The notes: generated by a model not told the origin, from the sequence alone. Shown: positions 29,683-39,867, numbered from the stretch's first letter. The stretch: 64,000 bases of DNA from Andalucia godoyi (GCA_009859145.1 VRVR01000066.1:1-64000); one strand, 5' to 3'. A program made the numbers and translations.

Positions 29683-30924
29683 ATGAGCGCAACTGCCAAG
29701 TCCGAAGAATCTGAACACAAGATGAATACTCGTCTTACTTTCGAAGAGCGAGCAGAGTTGATTATGAGAGCGCCACAATCTGCGAACTATAAGGTCCTCA
29801 CAATCTGTTTTTGGGCCAAAGCAGTGAAAACAATGGACTGGAAACCGATAATTAATGGTTATACATGTTACATTCGCAAGTCTCTACGAAGCTCTCAGTA
29901 TGAGAAAATTTTGTGTGCTGGCTTCATTGCACAGTTCATGGAGGATGTTACCATGGTTGAAGAAACGAAGAATGATTTGCGAATACTCAGCGACAAGATT
30001 TTCGGAGACAAGAAGCCGAGCCCGAACAAAATATGCACATATAAGAAACTAGCGAAGATCTGGAAATCGTCTGAGTATTTTAGGAAACTAGACTTCTCCA
30101 AGCTCGGGCGACTAGACGATTTGTTTTCAATCGAGACTCTCAAACTGGTGAAACGGAAACTTTCTGCCAACAAGTCGTCGCTGCAGCAGATGATGTGTTC
30201 ACTTCTTCCGAACGCATCTGTTGCAGAACGTCGAGCGTTTCAGCTGTTCCTTGCTTTTTTTCTTGTCGTTCATCGTATTCCACTTTGGTATGGAAAATAC
30301 ATCATGAATTTCTTCTTGTGTCATCGCAAACTGCCGGATGCTATTTCAAAGTTCCTGCGCAACAGCTTTGACTACAATATTTGTCCTGAAGTGCAACAGA
30401 TTTTTTGCAGCCATTCCGAATTGCTTAGCTATGGATTGGACAAAAATGATTGCATACGCATAGAAAAAGCAACGCAAAGCCTCCAGCCAGTCCGATTGAA
30501 TGTCCCCTGGTGGCCGTTTTGGGAGGAAAAAGGAACTCGTTCGTGGATAATGCAAATGAAGAGTCCGAAATGGTGGGCAAATGACACACAACAGGAGTCA
30601 ATCACAAGCATTGCTCAGTATCTTGAGATTGTCTCAACACATTGGGAAGAGCGAGAAGTTATGGAAATGGAACTCACAATAATATCCTGCATTGCAGACG
30701 TACAGTTCATCGTCAAGAATGACGAAAATCGGAAGGTTGTAAATGTCATTTCCGCTAGTAGATCAGATGCTCCTGTGTTTCGAAAGCAACTGACCCTTGT
30801 TAACAGAGCCGTAATAAGTGCATCGACAGCTTCGTGTCCAAATGGGCTGGTCAGTGCACCGCAAAAAAGAGATCGCGACGTATCCGATGTTGATGAACAG
30901 CCTGCTAAACGAAAGCAACAGTAA
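29683..30924 (+). CDS. Unrecognised protein, paralogue of the 21.4-kb gene
   Basis: The protein has 413 residues from the ATG at 29683 (MSATAKSEESEHK); the open frame back to 29557 is hydrophobic leader sequence without an ATG. The N-terminal half carries the domain shared with the protein at 21359-22297: SSQYEKILCAGFIAQFMEDVTMVE, then KPSPNKICTYKKLAKIWKSSEYFRKL. The C-terminal half is longer than in the paralogue and Trp-rich (WWPFWEEKGTRSWIMQMKSPKWW). It ends in a basic tail (RDRDVSDVDEQPAKRKQQ) that could direct it to the nucleus. It stands alone between two gene-poor regions. Function is unknown. Confidence 0.65.
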   Translation: MSATAKSEESEHKMNTRLTFEERAELIMRAPQSANYKVLTICFWAKAVKTMDWKPIINGYTCYIRKSLRSSQYEKILCAGFIAQFMEDVTMVEETKNDLRILSDKIFGDKKPSPNKICTYKKLAKIWKSSEYFRKLDFSKLGRLDDLFSIETLKLVKRKLSANKSSLQQMMCSLLPNASVAERRAFQLFLAFFLVVHRIPLWYGKYIMNFFLCHRKLPDAISKFLRNSFDYNICPEVQQIFCSHSELLSYGLDKNDCIRIEKATQSLQPVRLNVPWWPFWEEKGTRSWIMQMKSPKWWANDTQQESITSIAQYLEIVSTHWEEREVMEMELTIISCIADVQFIVKNDENRKVVNVISASRSDAPVFRKQLTLVNRAVISASTASCPNGLVSAPQKRDRDVSDVDEQPAKRKQQ

Positions 30925-31539
30925 AAACACGATGCATTCCGCCGTCGACGGAGCTTGGAGTCTTTTCGTTACGGATGCCTAAACAAAATTAACGAAGACA
31001 GTGAATTTGAAGAGAGAATTCAAAGACACGATGGTTGATCTTTGCCAAATTACAATAATCATAAATGTTTACTTTGAGAACTTGTCCATTATCCATGGAA
31101 TCGAACAGGATTGTGAATAGATTCGTGCAGACACAGCATTATCATAGAATTTAAACATGCGCATCCAAAGCATCAGCACAAACAGTGCGAATCACAATTT
31201 CGTCTTGAACTGTATCAAGGAATTGAATAACTTGTCCTGCTGCCAATTCTTACAATAAAAATAATTCAAGGTCACGAAGTAGGAAATAATTACATCCAAC
31301 GATGTGAACCTACCATTGAAAAGAATGCAACTGTGACATTTGATTTTATTGCTTGGTGCGCTTTCTTGTTGTTCTTTTTCGTAAGAAGCATCACGCAACT
31401 ATTCTTTCCTTGAATTCCTGCCAATATCGAACGTTCCGTTTTGGAGTTTATGCTGAGACAACTGTATCATCCACAAGTAACTTCGCTGCTCAAATTTTTG
31501 GAAGTCAAGAAATTGTTTTTTTGGCCTTGTCCCAAATTT

Positions 31540-32545
31540 TTCCGAGACGATTTTCATTTCTTATTTCCAAAATTGGTTTTGGTGATAGGATGTCTTTTAA
31601 ACTTTCCTCTTTCACCAGCATGCACATTTCGGTCTCGCCTCCACAGTTTGCGTGGTTTGAATCTGTTTGCTGCATTCAAAGGCTTCTCAATGAATGTTTC
31701 ATGTTTGAAATTTGGTTTTTTGGGTATTCGGGGACAGGCGCTGAGAGGTCAAAAAGCAGAAGTTTTGTAATGGAATTCCTCTACTGAAAACTCTCAAATA
31801 ATTCGAGCTTGGTGATATCAGTGGAAGATCTTGTCGCTGCACCCATTAAGATGCTTCTTAGAGAAAAGTTCCGCTCTTTTTCTTATGAACAGTGGTAGAG
31901 GTTGAAGGATAGTGTCTCTCCGATTTGCTGTTTATTCACGTTTCGCATATCGGGCTTCCCTCAAAATGATCCAGAATACAGTCTTATACACTGACGCGGG
32001 CTCTTCATGTCACTTCTTTCAAAAGCTAGAATCTTAAGCAGATCTTGGACTGTGTTTTCGATGTCTCAAAGTATCTAAATGAAGCATCAGTTTCGATTTT
32101 TCCAGCTTTGACTTCGCAACTTCTATGTAACCAGCTAGTCGTATTCTTTCTTTGTTGCATGTTCAATTCTCGATCATTTCAAATGGAATGAGAGTCTTGG
32201 TGCAAAAGATGTTCATCATTCTAGATGTTCATTCATTCCTGATGCTACAAACAAAAACATTTGTTGCATGCCAAAATTGCCAAAATCCCAACAAGAATAT
32301 CATTTCATTTTTTGGAGAAACCACTGTCTGAGATTTTCTTACATCCCACTTCTGAAGTTCCAAATTTGACATTTTACTTTTAGATTTTGGCAATTTTGGC
32401 AAGGCCTTAATATCAAGTCATAGTCCTTGGTTCTTCAATCAACCTTTGATACACACATGCTTTTGCAAAGACTATTGTCTTCATACGAACAGCACATGTG
32501 AAGTTCAGTCCTCTTTGAAGAAGAAAAGGCCATAGGTCTGTCTGC
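31540..32545 (+). repeat. Tandem duplication, unit 1
   Basis: Several blocks recur in the same order about 1515-1542 bases downstream. 'tttccgagac' at about 31550 matches 33075. The block with 'catttcggt...ttgaatctgttt.ctgcattcaaagg' at about 31625 matches 33155. 'tgcaaaagatg.tc.tcattct' at about 32200 matches 33742. The block 32402-32540 matches 33937-34075 at about 93% by eye. The first two-thirds are much more diverged than the end. Confidence 0.75.
32269..32401 (+). repeat. Inverted-repeat-bounded segment, orientation 1
   Basis: The 19-bp motif TGCCAAAATTGCCAAAATC (32269-32287) and its exact reverse complement (32383-32401) bound a 95-base interior. The reverse complement of that interior matches the interior of 33810-33936 at close to 90% by eye. 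Immediate flanks of the two segments match in the direct orientation. One of the two segments has therefore been inverted or inserted the other way round. Confidence 0.9.
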
Positions 32546-33054
32546 GCGCGGTTCATCAGTTCCCCTTGTTCCAAACAATGCTTTCAGCGTGAAGAATGGT
32601 CTCTCGCAAACTGTTCTGAGAAAGTTTTGGTGCTTTATATCGGCCAAGATTTCGCGTTCAGTTGCAACTAAGCATGAGCAACAGCTGCAAGAATTGGTTA
32701 ACAGAGGAACGTTTCTTGTTGCCTAATTACAAGAGAATGATTTTTGTGCTCTTGTTCTTCGCATGCATTTGTTTTCCTATTTGTGCTTTCATTTCGCGTA
32801 GTTTGTCTCTACCGAAGTGATCAAAAGGTTTTAAAGATTGTTTCTTGACGAAATTAAGAAGTTCCAAGCATTCAGTAATTGATTATCGAAAGGCTGAGTT
32901 TTAGTAGATGCCTTCGACGAGCCACTCAAATCGATGGATCTCCCTTTTTATTCATATAGTGGTTTCTTTAGAATGGCTATCAAAAGTTTCGTTAATGCTC
33001 CGTATCAGCGTACAGCTTCAGTACCTTGGGAAAATGACGTTCTTATTGAATCTA

Positions 33055-34085
33055 CACTCTCACTCAATTTTCCGAGACAACATCATTTTCGGATTTCCAT
33101 GAGTCGTAAGATGCCCTTGTAGGATGTCCTTTAACCTTTGCATTTCAACAACATGCATATTTCGGTTTGGTCTCGCATTATGTGTGATTTGAATCTGTTT
33201 TCTGCATTCAAAGGTCTCTTAATGTGTGTGTGTTCATTTCCGAAATTCAGACTTTGAGGGTAGCTGGAAGACGAATGTTGGAAGGTTAAAAAACAGGGCC
33301 TTTTGGTGGAAATCCTCCACAAATGCCCAAAAATTCTACAAATGTCGTGGACGGCCTCCATGCCAGACAGACAGTGGATGGGGGAAATTTTCATGGATCT
33401 TCAACGTTAGCAGAGACTCTTTGATTGATGATGACTTGCCAACTCAGTCATCAGGGTGTTTGCGAAGAGTAAGCTGCGCTTTTCTCTTAGGAACACTGGT
33501 GAAAATTAAAGTGGTGCGCTTAGGACTGTTGCTTATTCACATTTGTCTGTCGATACTTACTCCAGATGACTGAATAGAATGGTTTTTCATGCCATTTTCT
33601 CCTAAAGTTTGGATCACAATCAGAACCGGATTATGCTTTGGTGCCAGAAAGAGCCTGAAATGGGGCAATAAAAATAATTCCTTTTCTTCCTTTAATCTGC
33701 GCTTGCTTTTTCAGCCAATTCAAGCAGAACGACAGTGCTGATGCAAAAGATGCTCGTCATTCTGGTATACATTCCTTTATTGTTGTTTCACAACAAATTT
33801 TTGTTTCTATGCCAAAATTGCCAAAATCTGAAAGTAAAATGTCAAATTTGAAACTTCAGAAGTGGGATGAAAGAAAATCTCACAGTGGTTTCTCCAAAAA
33901 ATGAAATGATATTTTGGGATTTTGGCAATTTTGGCAAAATTCTAATATTAAGTTCATAGTCCTTGGTTCTTCAATCAACTTTTGATACACACATGCTTTT
34001 GCAAAGACTATTGTCTTCATACGAACAGCACACGTGAAGTTCAGTCCTCTTTGCAGAAAAAGAAAAGGTCATAGGGTCTCTGCAC
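33055..34085 (+). repeat. Tandem duplication, unit 2
   Basis: This is the second unit of the ~1.53-kb tandem duplication, with blocks collinear with 31540-32545. Its last ~140 bases are nearly identical to the first unit ('catagtccttggttcttcaa' and onward). The bounded segment at 33810-33936 is inverted relative to unit 1. Confidence 0.75.
33810..33936 (-). repeat. Inverted-repeat-bounded segment, orientation 2
   Basis: TGCCAAAATTGCCAAAATC at 33810-33828 and its exact reverse complement at 33918-33936 bound an 89-base interior. That interior is the reverse complement, with a few substitutions and small gaps, of the interior at 32288-32382. The boundary repeats are identical to those of the first copy, while interior and flanks have both drifted. 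Confidence 0.9.
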
Positions 34086-34720
34086 GCTCCGCTAAAGCAA
34101 TACTGCTGGAACGTAAAGCTACCACACTTTTTGCGAGCCATCTCGGTTCTCAGGTTTATGCAGATTGCCAAACTCAACATGTTCTGTTACACTTCGTGTG
34201 CATTGTGTTACCATGAAACACTAAATTTACAACAAATTAACGTGCTTGAAATGTCACAAACTTTCCAGGCGGTAGAAAATGTTGAGTGATTACGTTGCAT
34301 AAACAGTTCTAACTCCACATCACACATTCTCTGATCAACATCCCGATATTTGCTTTTGTGCTAGATCAAAGGAAGCACGAGTCATGTTAAAGCATTCGTA
34401 AGTAAACAAAGGGTAAGTTCTCCGAGGTGACTGAAGAACTTTGAGTCTGAAGAGTCGTATCATGTCAAAGAATGCCGAGTGTACTGGCGGAGGCAAGAGT
34501 TCTATCAATTTGCTTGTGATTGCAGACGTATGAAAACGCAGGATTGATAGGAAATACTGCATTCTATTGTGGACATGACGTGAAAGTCTCCTTTGAATGC
34601 TGGAGATGCAAAGCGATTCCAAAATGCTTTCTCCTTTTTCCTTTAAATTTTTCTCATTTTTTGTGCCTCTGGTGTTCTTGACGTTTACCATTATTCCTTT
34701 ATTCAGCTGTTGTGACAAAA

Positions 34721-37700
34721 ATGACGAAGGATGGTTCCTTTGTATCATCCTCCTCTTCGAGTGAAGATGATTCCAGGCATTCTACAACAAAGCCACCCAG
34801 TCCAATCTGGGATTACGTAAGATCGACTGATCCTGATGAGCCGTTACCATGGAAATCGAACCAAATAGAATGTGTGCTGTGCTGCACGAAGCTAACAAAT
34901 GTAAAGAATGCAAAACGGGTTCACAAATCACATTTCTACGACGTGAAGACGCACCAGACGAAGTGCGAACCAGACTTGTGGACGGCAGAACAGCGCACCT
35001 TCTTCCAAACGCTGGCTACGTCGTCCGTTGCCCTGCCGAATGAACACCAGGCACAGAATGCGAACATCATGGCGTCGCTGTTTCCCGCTGTTCAGTCGGG
35101 TATCATGACGTTCGGTGCCTTTGAACGCGCATTTCGTTGCAAAACAGACAAATGCTTAGCAGTTCCAGCTTTTCCGCCTGAAAAAATTTCATTGAACCGG
35201 TCTTCAATGGAAATAGAATACAACTGGATCATGGAGGGAATGCGTGACGATTTCGAAGATTCGACGTTCTCGGCAATGGTTTTGGACGGTTATGCAGATC
35301 TTCGTGACTGCGCACTGACGTCTTGTTTGCTGCACACACAGAAAAGAGTGTATTTCTACGACGCTTGGACCCGTTCAGATTCGGATACGTTGTCAGAAGA
35401 TGTGGACACTATGTTGCACAATTTAAAAGGTGACATGGGAATAGATCCCGCAAAACTGTCAGCAATTGTCACCGACCCAGTACCGACTCTAGACGAAGAA
35501 GGGCAGAAAATTCAAGAAACGTATCCCCGTATTGCCGTGATTGGCTGCTCAGCACAGACTCTCCATCTTGTTCTTGTTGACAGACTTTCAGACGATGATG
35601 GCAAGACTCTGGTTAAGGACGTGACGTCCGTTTTAAAATTTTGTTGGCCACATCATGCAAAACTCAAAAGCTACTTGAAGAAAGAGTTGATTTCCCTGGT
35701 ACCCTGGAAATGGGAATCGATAGTTCACTGTGTACATCGGTTGCTTGAAAACAAAACCGGATTGATGAAGTTTGCTGATCTGAGCGATGGGATCTCTTCC
35801 GAAATTTGTGGCTTGCTCCAATCAAGCAACTTCTGGACTCGCTGCAACCGTTTGGTTAAAGAGTGTACTCCGATTGTCAACGCAGCACACGCTTTGCAAT
35901 CTAATCACGCCACTCTGTCCGATGCATGGACGATCTGGCACAAGCTGTTGGCGTCATGCCCGATAAGTATGAAAGAGTCGCTGCAAACTCGGTTCGAAGA
36001 GTACGTTTCATGCCCTGCTTTAGCGGCTGCTTTCGTCCTTGATCCTCGTAACCATTCTCTTCTCAATAACAATCCCGACGCTATTTCGAAAGCGGAAGAA
36101 CTGTTTAAAATGGTTTCTGAAGCTCCTGCAGAAGAAGAAGACATGAAATCCCAGTTAGAGGAGTATTGCAATCTAGGTAGCTGGGCTGAAGAACAGTCAG
36201 ATCCTAAAATAAGTGCACTGCGGTTCTGGTGGAAATTTGGGCGTGAGAAGGCTCCATTGCTTGCGAAAGTGGCTTTGTATGTGTTTTCGATTCCACCGAC
36301 GACTGCATCAGCACAGCGTTCTAGTTCTTTTCGTTTTGGGGGAAATCCAGATGTCGATGGTGTGGAATCATTACAGGTTTGCGTTGTCGCCGGTAACCGT
36401 CGCACAAGGAAGCCAAGCATGTCCTTAGAAACGTCTCGATTCCAAATGCTGCAACAGATACGGTCTGGAAACGAACCACAACTTTATAACGTTGAAAACG
36501 ATGTCGTCGATGATTCTGAATTACAGAATGACTCGCTACGAATGTGCCCACCACCTTCTTCTTCCACATGGTCTAGTGAGCGTAACAAATCGTCCTCGTA
36601 TTTGAAGTCTCTTTCTAAATTCAAGAATGATATCTATGATGCTGACAATTCTGATGCTGAAGGCACGGATGACGATGACGATGACGACGATGACGACGAA
36701 ACGAGCGCTGAAAAAATTGCAAAGCCAACTGTGCCTTCCGGTAATTATGTTCCTCGCAAGACTGGTGAACCTGTTTCTGGCTGTCGATCTGCGGCACCAA
36801 ATGCGAAAAAGAGACCTACGGTTGCATCCACGGCAGTGAAGCCCCTGAGATTCTCGAAACTTGGTTTTCCTACATCCTGTCCTGCATCCATCGAAATTCT
36901 GAACTACGAATGCGTCGATTACGGATCGTGCGGCAGGAAATTCCTTTTCATAAACGTCAAAATGGACGACGTTCTGTATCCTCTCATGGGATGCCTCGGT
37001 ATCGTCAGTGAAAAATATATGCAGAATGTCAAGGACCGCCAATTTGGGATGGGAGACGAGCTCAAAGAAAAGCTTAATGTCCGCGACTTGCCGATTGACG
37101 AGACGGAATGGCCAAATTGGACATTCTTCTTTGCAGACAAAGAAGAATGTAAGGGTCGCCAGTTTCTGTTTCTTCTGGATCCGGAAAAGTACAAGCAACA
37201 TGCGATTTCAATGTATTGGGCACATGCTATCCGATTTGTGTGTGAAAACTTCTACGCTCCAGAAAAGTTGCACTCCCAGTTTATCGACTATCGCTGTGTG
37301 TTGGTGGGTAGAATCAATGATAAGAGTGTCTTGGACCCTGCCTCGATGTTCTCAGATGACCATGACATTGTTTCAAAAGAATTCCACTGGGCTTATCAGA
37401 CTGCAGCACTGTTCGAAGAAGATTGTGATGCGATGGACGCCACGAATGCGTTTTCGCCATTCAACATCCCGTCGCATCTCATGAAAAGTCACGTTTCAAA
37501 AGAAATCAGAAACGCAGCGTTCGGTCTGCGCTCCTTCTTCTGTTTTTTAAAATATTCACTTTCTAAGTTAAGAGGAGAAGCGATCTCCGTCGCGTCGAAG
37601 GTTCCCGTAGATCGAACAGAACAACTGGATAAAGCGATATTCAAGTTGCTGACGGAGTATGTTGCATTTCGCGACAGTCTGGGGAAAGGAGACCCCCATC

Positions 37701-38701
37701 CGATTTCGTCTTTCGATGCTCTTTATGTCATCGTTGACTATTTCTTGGATGAGAGTCGTCGCAATGGGAAAGGGGATATTCAGTCGATGTTCGACGATCT
37801 GTTTCCGAATCACGGCAAACAGTATTTGACTGACCTTGCAGACCACAACGAACCGATAGATACACGAGCTGAAGCAAGAGATCCCTCTGATTTACCGGGA
37901 AAACTGACAAATGCGGAGCAAGAAGTTAATGGTGACGATGATGAAGAAGAGGATGAGAGTGAAGAGGATGAGAGTGAAGAGGAAGAGGATGAGAGTGAAG
38001 AGGAAGAGGATGAGAGTGAAGAGGAAGAGGAAGAGGAAGAGGAAGAGGAAGAGGAAGAGGAAGAAATTGAAAATGAAAGAGATATAGCAGCTCACGCGAG
38101 ACCTGCGTATACCATTGGGCAGGAACGAATGATTGATGCAACTGCCGCGATGATAGCGTCTGCTCCGTTCCAAGTCGCGATTCAAAAACTAGTTACTGAA
38201 GTCTCTGTAAAAAGCGAAAACGCAAAAGACGTCAGATTGGCTATTGAAACTGCAATCGTCAAGAATGACGATGACTTCAAGGATACAAAGGAAGAAGATT
38301 TGCTCTCAGACATTATGGCGAATGTTTTCCCGCAAGACGCGATTTCCTGCAGTTCAGTAAATTTCTTTGGATCCGACTCACCGGAGGAGGAGAACATGTC
38401 GAAATGGAAAGAAGTGGTGCAGAAGAGCATCGCAACAGCTTCATTGCAGAATGTGAATATTGTCAATATCATTTGGTATGATGGCTATTCCGATTGGGCA
38501 ACGCCAGCGTCTCATGTGGCCCTTTTTTCTTCTCTGTCATTCCAAAATGGGAGACGAAAGCGTATTCCATTGCTCCTTTTCAAAAGCAAAGATGTAAAGT
38601 TGCACCACGTCTGTGTGAAGACTCGCGATGCTACTGTGTACACATCTGCACCAGACCTGAATCCTGAACAATGGATATTGGCTCATGTCGTTTATGTTTA
38701 A
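34721..38701 (+). CDS. hAT-transposase-derived BED-finger protein with a large acidic C-terminal extension
   Basis: The first ATG is at 34721 (MTKDGSFVSS), giving about 1326 residues. IECVLCCTKLTNVKNAKRVHKSHF, at about 45-70, is a C-x2-C...H-type BED finger candidate. Next comes a DUF659-like catalytic core: SAMVLDGYADLRDCAL at about 185 and LSAIVTDPVPTLD at about 245 (two Asp of the RNase H-like triad), then VIGCSAQTLHLVLVD, corresponding to the usual C-A-x-H-x-L-x-L. ALRFWWKFGREKAPLLAKVALYVFSIPPTTASAQRSSSF, at about 500-540, is the hAT dimerisation region. Some 780 further residues are not part of known hAT enzymes; they include poly-Asp and poly-Glu tracts. Short terminal inverted repeats and an 8-bp duplication were not found. 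It may be domesticated, because VTDN and the AxH motif are altered. Confidence 0.75.
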   Translation: MTKDGSFVSSSSSSEDDSRHSTTKPPSPIWDYVRSTDPDEPLPWKSNQIECVLCCTKLTNVKNAKRVHKSHFYDVKTHQTKCEPDLWTAEQRTFFQTLATSSVALPNEHQAQNANIMASLFPAVQSGIMTFGAFERAFRCKTDKCLAVPAFPPEKISLNRSSMEIEYNWIMEGMRDDFEDSTFSAMVLDGYADLRDCALTSCLLHTQKRVYFYDAWTRSDSDTLSEDVDTMLHNLKGDMGIDPAKLSAIVTDPVPTLDEEGQKIQETYPRIAVIGCSAQTLHLVLVDRLSDDDGKTLVKDVTSVLKFCWPHHAKLKSYLKKELISLVPWKWESIVHCVHRLLENKTGLMKFADLSDGISSEICGLLQSSNFWTRCNRLVKECTPIVNAAHALQSNHATLSDAWTIWHKLLASCPISMKESLQTRFEEYVSCPALAAAFVLDPRNHSLLNNNPDAISKAEELFKMVSEAPAEEEDMKSQLEEYCNLGSWAEEQSDPKISALRFWWKFGREKAPLLAKVALYVFSIPPTTASAQRSSSFRFGGNPDVDGVESLQVCVVAGNRRTRKPSMSLETSRFQMLQQIRSGNEPQLYNVENDVVDDSELQNDSLRMCPPPSSSTWSSERNKSSSYLKSLSKFKNDIYDADNSDAEGTDDDDDDDDDDETSAEKIAKPTVPSGNYVPRKTGEPVSGCRSAAPNAKKRPTVASTAVKPLRFSKLGFPTSCPASIEILNYECVDYGSCGRKFLFINVKMDDVLYPLMGCLGIVSEKYMQNVKDRQFGMGDELKEKLNVRDLPIDETEWPNWTFFFADKEECKGRQFLFLLDPEKYKQHAISMYWAHAIRFVCENFYAPEKLHSQFIDYRCVLVGRINDKSVLDPASMFSDDHDIVSKEFHWAYQTAALFEEDCDAMDATNAFSPFNIPSHLMKSHVSKEIRNAAFGLRSFFCFLKYSLSKLRGEAISVASKVPVDRTEQLDKAIFKLLTEYVAFRDSLGKGDPHPISSFDALYVIVDYFLDESRRNGKGDIQSMFDDLFPNHGKQYLTDLADHNEPIDTRAEARDPSDLPGKLTNAEQEVNGDDDEEEDESEEDESEEEEDESEEEEDESEEEEEEEEEEEEEEEEIENERDIAAHARPAYTIGQERMIDATAAMIASAPFQVAIQKLVTEVSVKSENAKDVRLAIETAIVKNDDDFKDTKEEDLLSDIMANVFPQDAISCSSVNFFGSDSPEEENMSKWKEVVQKSIATASLQNVNIVNIIWYDGYSDWATPASHVALFSSLSFQNGRRKRIPLLLFKSKDVKLHHVCVKTRDATVYTSAPDLNPEQWILAHVVYV
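37932..38065 (+). repeat. In-gene Glu/Asp minisatellite
   Basis: Units such as 'gatgagagtgaagaggaagag', followed by runs of 'gaagag', encode a stretch of roughly 45 almost entirely acidic residues in the hAT-derived protein. The pure purine strand and exact units suggest recent slippage. Confidence 0.85.
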
Positions 38702-39326
38702 TGCATCTTGTCCACTCGTCTTTCTGCTTTGCTTCAGTAAAATGTGAATCGTAATATTGGCTTTTCTTTCTACAAGGAGACAGTTTTGCAGAACTTTCTG
38801 TGCCTCGTTAACAAACACGCGCTTCTTGATTAACGTGGTTTAATCAACAGGCATTCGGTAGTCTTCATAGTCGCCAAGAGACTGCTATACACGTGTTGAT
38901 GCGATTACTGCACAGTTTCTTTTATCCACAACGATTTTGGAATGAAGAGCGTGTTGTATGTCGCATCTTTATAATCCGATTGTTTCGTGTTCGTTGCCAA
39001 CACATAGCATAAAACGATGTTTTCTGTTGATCTTAGCGTGCGTCATACAGCAAGCATTCGTTCATGACCGCCTTTTTCTCGTGCAGATTTTGAGGAACTC
39101 CCGATAACATGTGGAAGGCAGCCCAGAGAAACAGTGAGCATGCGTGTGAAAGAATCAGTTGCGAGGCTAAACGTAACACTGATCTGCTGCGTTGCTCGAT
39201 TCTTTTCTGCTGATTTCGCTTTCTTTCACAACAGATTTACATAAATTTCGTGTTCGCTTATCAACCAGTGAAAATGAATGTGAGAAAATTTTTGTGGAGA
39301 GAGAACAGAAGGAATCTTTAGGAAAA

Positions 39327-39452
39327 GATTTTGGCAATTTTGGCAAGAATTGAGAGTTCGGGTTTTGGAGAGGAAGGTCTCTGAGAAATTTTTGGGGAGG
39401 GGACAGGAGGATGAGAGGATTTTTGGAAGAAAGGATTTTGGCAATTTTGGCA
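39327..39452 (+). repeat. Direct pair of the 19-bp GGCAATTTTGGCA motif
   Basis: GATTTTGGCAATTTTGGCA stands at 39327-39345 and 39434-39452, same direction, 107 bases start to start. The interior is G-rich on the plus strand and unlike the interiors of the other pairs. It lies about 630 bases downstream of the hAT-derived gene. Confidence 0.9.
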
Positions 39453-39624
39453 CGAGATACAGATTAATTCTTCCTTTACTGAGGAGTTTTCATTCATTGT
39501 TCTTCAGTAGCAGCGAGAATACAAACTTTGTGATTGAGCGTACTGCTTTTGAGTGTGTCTCTTATGATGGGTGTTGTAGAAGGGTCACAAACGGTCCGGA
39601 GCTTTGATCCCTCACTTTAGACTG

Positions 39625-39867
39625 TCAAACTTTGGGGAGTTCCCAACAATGAAATTCTCTCAACAACCAGTATGTCGCGTTGGCTGTCCAATCATGGTCG
39701 TCCTTCTGTGCTTCTGATTTCCATGCACCAACCTTGGCGTCCCATCTTAAGTGTTTGACGTCGATCGCTTGACTTTTCTTCACATCCAAAATTGTGTTTA
39801 TTTTGCTAGTTGATGGCTGGAGTGCCTTCGCGCGCTCCAATGCATAAATTCGACTAGATTTCGTTGC
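39625..39867 (-). CDS. Candidate 3'-terminal exon, unrecognised
   Basis: On the minus strand a T-rich stretch ending 'tcgtttgttggtag' (39868-39885 in reverse) looks like a 3' splice site. It is followed by an open frame of about 80 codons ending in TAA at 39625. The translation is soluble and protein-like (DVKHLRWDAKVGAWKSEAQK, then DWTANATYWLLREF). There is no ATG at its start, which fits an internal or last exon. Upstream exons were not identified. Confidence 0.3.
   Translation of the reverse strand, partial: ATKSSRIYALERAKALQPSTSKINTILDVKKSQAIDVKHLRWDAKVGAWKSEAQKDDHDWTANATYWLLREFHCWELPKV

Larger units (their letters stand above)
30925..34720. other. 3.8-kb repeat-rich non-coding region
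   Basis: No gene is supported. From about 31540 to 34085 the sequence consists of two degenerate tandem copies with a period near 1.53 kb, listed separately. The end, 34600-34720, is a T/C-rich leader for the hAT-derived gene. The stretch 30925-31440 shows nothing. Confidence 0.6.

Noticed and set aside
36536-37201. 221-codon minus-strand ORF inside the hAT-derived gene
   Set aside because: It is opposite a well-supported coding region, and its composition reflects the acidic repeats read backwards (Ile/Val/Arg runs).
37892-38185. Leu/Phe/Pro-repeat minus-strand ORF
   Set aside because: It is the antisense of the Glu/Asp minisatellite, not a gene.
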